Positions 62,961-64,000 of a stretch of DNA of 64,000 nucleotides are shown here, piece by piece. Source of the DNA: Lepidostoma basale. Lineage: Eukaryota > Arthropoda > Insecta > Trichoptera > Lepidostomatidae. How positions within the stretch are numbered: the first letter of the stretch is position 1; each line of letters opens with the position of its first letter. Location: contig JAHDVF020000215.1 in the NCBI GenBank assembly GCA_022606425.2, positions 62,001-126,000 of the forward strand. Reading direction: 5' to 3'. The translations under genes were made by a program, and so were the position numbers. The notes beneath the pieces are model-generated. The model worked only from the letters and a program-made list of their open reading frames with translations. It was not told the DNA's origin and ran no database searches.

Positions 62961-63250
62961 AGATATTTCGAGTGTGCCATCTATTCCGAGCTGGGCGCCA
63001 CTTGAGATGTCTATTAGCTTGCGTGATTTCGTCATTGGATGCTGCGTACGGAACGCACGCTCGGTTTACGATCCTGGGCGGTAGCGGTGGAGGGATCGAT
63101 AATGAAATATTTACGGCGGCTGATAGTGTTTCGATATCGGTTTGGCGCGCGATCGAGAGCAATGACACGTGCTGCTAGGATGCTGCAATCTTTACAAGTT
63201 GTAAACACTTGTATACAACAGTGGTTCCAGGGCGCAATTAAATACAAAAT
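62961..63250. other. GC-rich island with overlapping ORFs, unidentified
   Basis: About 290 bp distinctly GC-richer than the flanks, with open frames on both strands of about 70 codons. CpG-containing words (gcgcgcgatcg) are frequent. No domain recognised, no repeat copy in the window. Confidence 0.3.
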
Positions 63251-63324
63251 AAATTAATACTTAATACTAAAATAAACAAATTTACTAAAATAAATTTACT
63301 AAAATAAATTAATACTAAAAAAAA

Positions 63325-63575
63325 TTATATGTTAATGATGTAAATGGTACCAGAAATAGAGGAAGACCGAGGAAAACGTGGCACGATCAAATAAATCAAA
63401 TATTGAATGTCGGCCATGTGAGGAGTCAGAGAAATCGACGCGCGTGCATGACGCGATGTATGAATGTTGAGGAAGCGAGAGAAATATGTCAGGAAAGAAA
63501 GGTGTGGCAGTCCATTCTTTCTGCCTACCCCTTCGGGAAGACGGCGTGATGGTTAGTTAGTTAGTTAGTTATAAA
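63325..63575 (+). mobile_element. LINE-T 3' end, near-duplicate of 60904-61150
   Basis: About 240 bp with only a handful of differences from the 60904 copy, ending in TTAG units at 63551-63570. Truncated right at KLYVNDVNG. Confidence 0.88.
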
Positions 63576-63611
63576 TTAATATATTTTGTCAAAAATTGTA
63601 AACTGTTAAAA

Positions 63612-63680
63612 TTTATAACTAACTAACTAACTAACCATCACGCCATATCCCCGAGAGGTAGGCTGAAAGTTAACTTATAT
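63612..63680 (-). mobile_element. LINE-T 3' stub, tail-to-tail with the previous copy
   Basis: TAAC units at 63618-63640 then about 40 bp of family terminus. The two TTAG/TAAC tails face each other about 45 bp apart. Confidence 0.8.
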
Positions 63681-63759
63681 CATGATTCTTCTTCTTCTGA
63701 CGGTGTCATGTCAGGTCCCTCCTCTGCCCCATGAAGCTCAAAATAGCATTACATGATAA

Positions 63760-64000
63760 ACTAATTAACTTACCATCACGACGTCTCCCCGAATGTGCAG
63801 GCAGAAAGAATGGACTGCCACACTTTTCTTTTCTGACATATTTCTCTCGCTTCCTCAACATTTATACATCATGTCATGCACGCGCGTCGATTTCTCTGAT
63901 TCCTCACATGGTCGACATTCAATATTTGATTTATTTGATCGTGCCACGTTTTCCTCGGACTTCCTCTATTTCTAGTTCTATTTACATCGTTACCATATAA
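63760..64000 (-). mobile_element. LINE-T fragment running off the window
   Basis: Minus strand, from the terminus (gtgcaggcagaaagaatgg) through RGRPRKTW ('cacgttttcctcggac') to the KKVYVND region at 64000. Continues beyond the window. Confidence 0.85.

Overview
The window looks like repeat-dense, AT-rich insect nuclear DNA, most likely lepidopteran. The inference rests on RTE-type LINE 3' ends with a 'gaggcctatgtccag' motif and a (TGA)n tail, tRNA-derived SINEs, and LINE tails made of TTAG units. No clear host protein gene, rRNA, tRNA gene or CRISPR array is visible. At most one short host-like exon candidate (about 2895-3120, minus) is present. Nearly everything recognisable is a mobile element or its remains. 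No database search was possible, so family labels below are local names.

LINEs: LINE-T is the most abundant, with about 30 fragments. Its ORF (YADD reverse transcriptase motif, RWFGHMERM and RGRPRKTW C-terminal motifs) runs almost to the (TTAG)n tail. LINE-G ends in (GAA)n. LINE-R is RTE/BovB-like with a TGA or GAAA tail. LINE-C ends in AATAAACTGATTTGATTTGA. LINE-P has the C-terminal motif PTAWNRLPYNIR and a CAT-rich tail. One 280-codon reverse transcriptase fragment is still open at 48217-49059.

SINEs: SINE-1 has perfect Pol III A and B boxes and two alternative 3' tails (A and B). SINE-2 has a different tRNA-like head. DNA elements: a TTAA-flanked MITE family (M-TTAA), a 1 kb TTAA fold-back element, a 164-bp hAT-like MITE with an 8-bp target duplication, and a 2 kb decayed DNA transposon with 13-bp termini inserted in a minisatellite whose longer block has a 241-bp higher-order period.

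The most interesting layer is a set of 150-300 bp fold-back elements (PLE-A to PLE-F). Many contain an extended hammerhead ribozyme pattern: CUGANGA, a stem II hairpin, GAAAC, a two-base-pair mini stem III, and a UC or UU cleavage position. Stem II differs between families yet remains paired, which is covariation. A GIY-YIG endonuclease remnant abuts one copy at 2047-2211. Both traits point to Penelope-like elements, for which hammerhead ribozymes are already known. The density, diversity and head-to-head pairing here are what deserve attention.

Layout: 0-13 kb, LINE-T/LINE-G fragments, microsatellites, PLE copies and a hAT MITE. 13-25 kb, nested LINEs, fold-back MITEs and PLE-A/E/F. 25-33 kb, SINE-1 and M-TTAA clusters. 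33-36 kb, minisatellite with a DNA transposon. 36-48 kb, LINE pieces, the TTAA fold-back and M-TTAA. 48-64 kb, the longest LINE coding remnants and the best ribozyme candidates.
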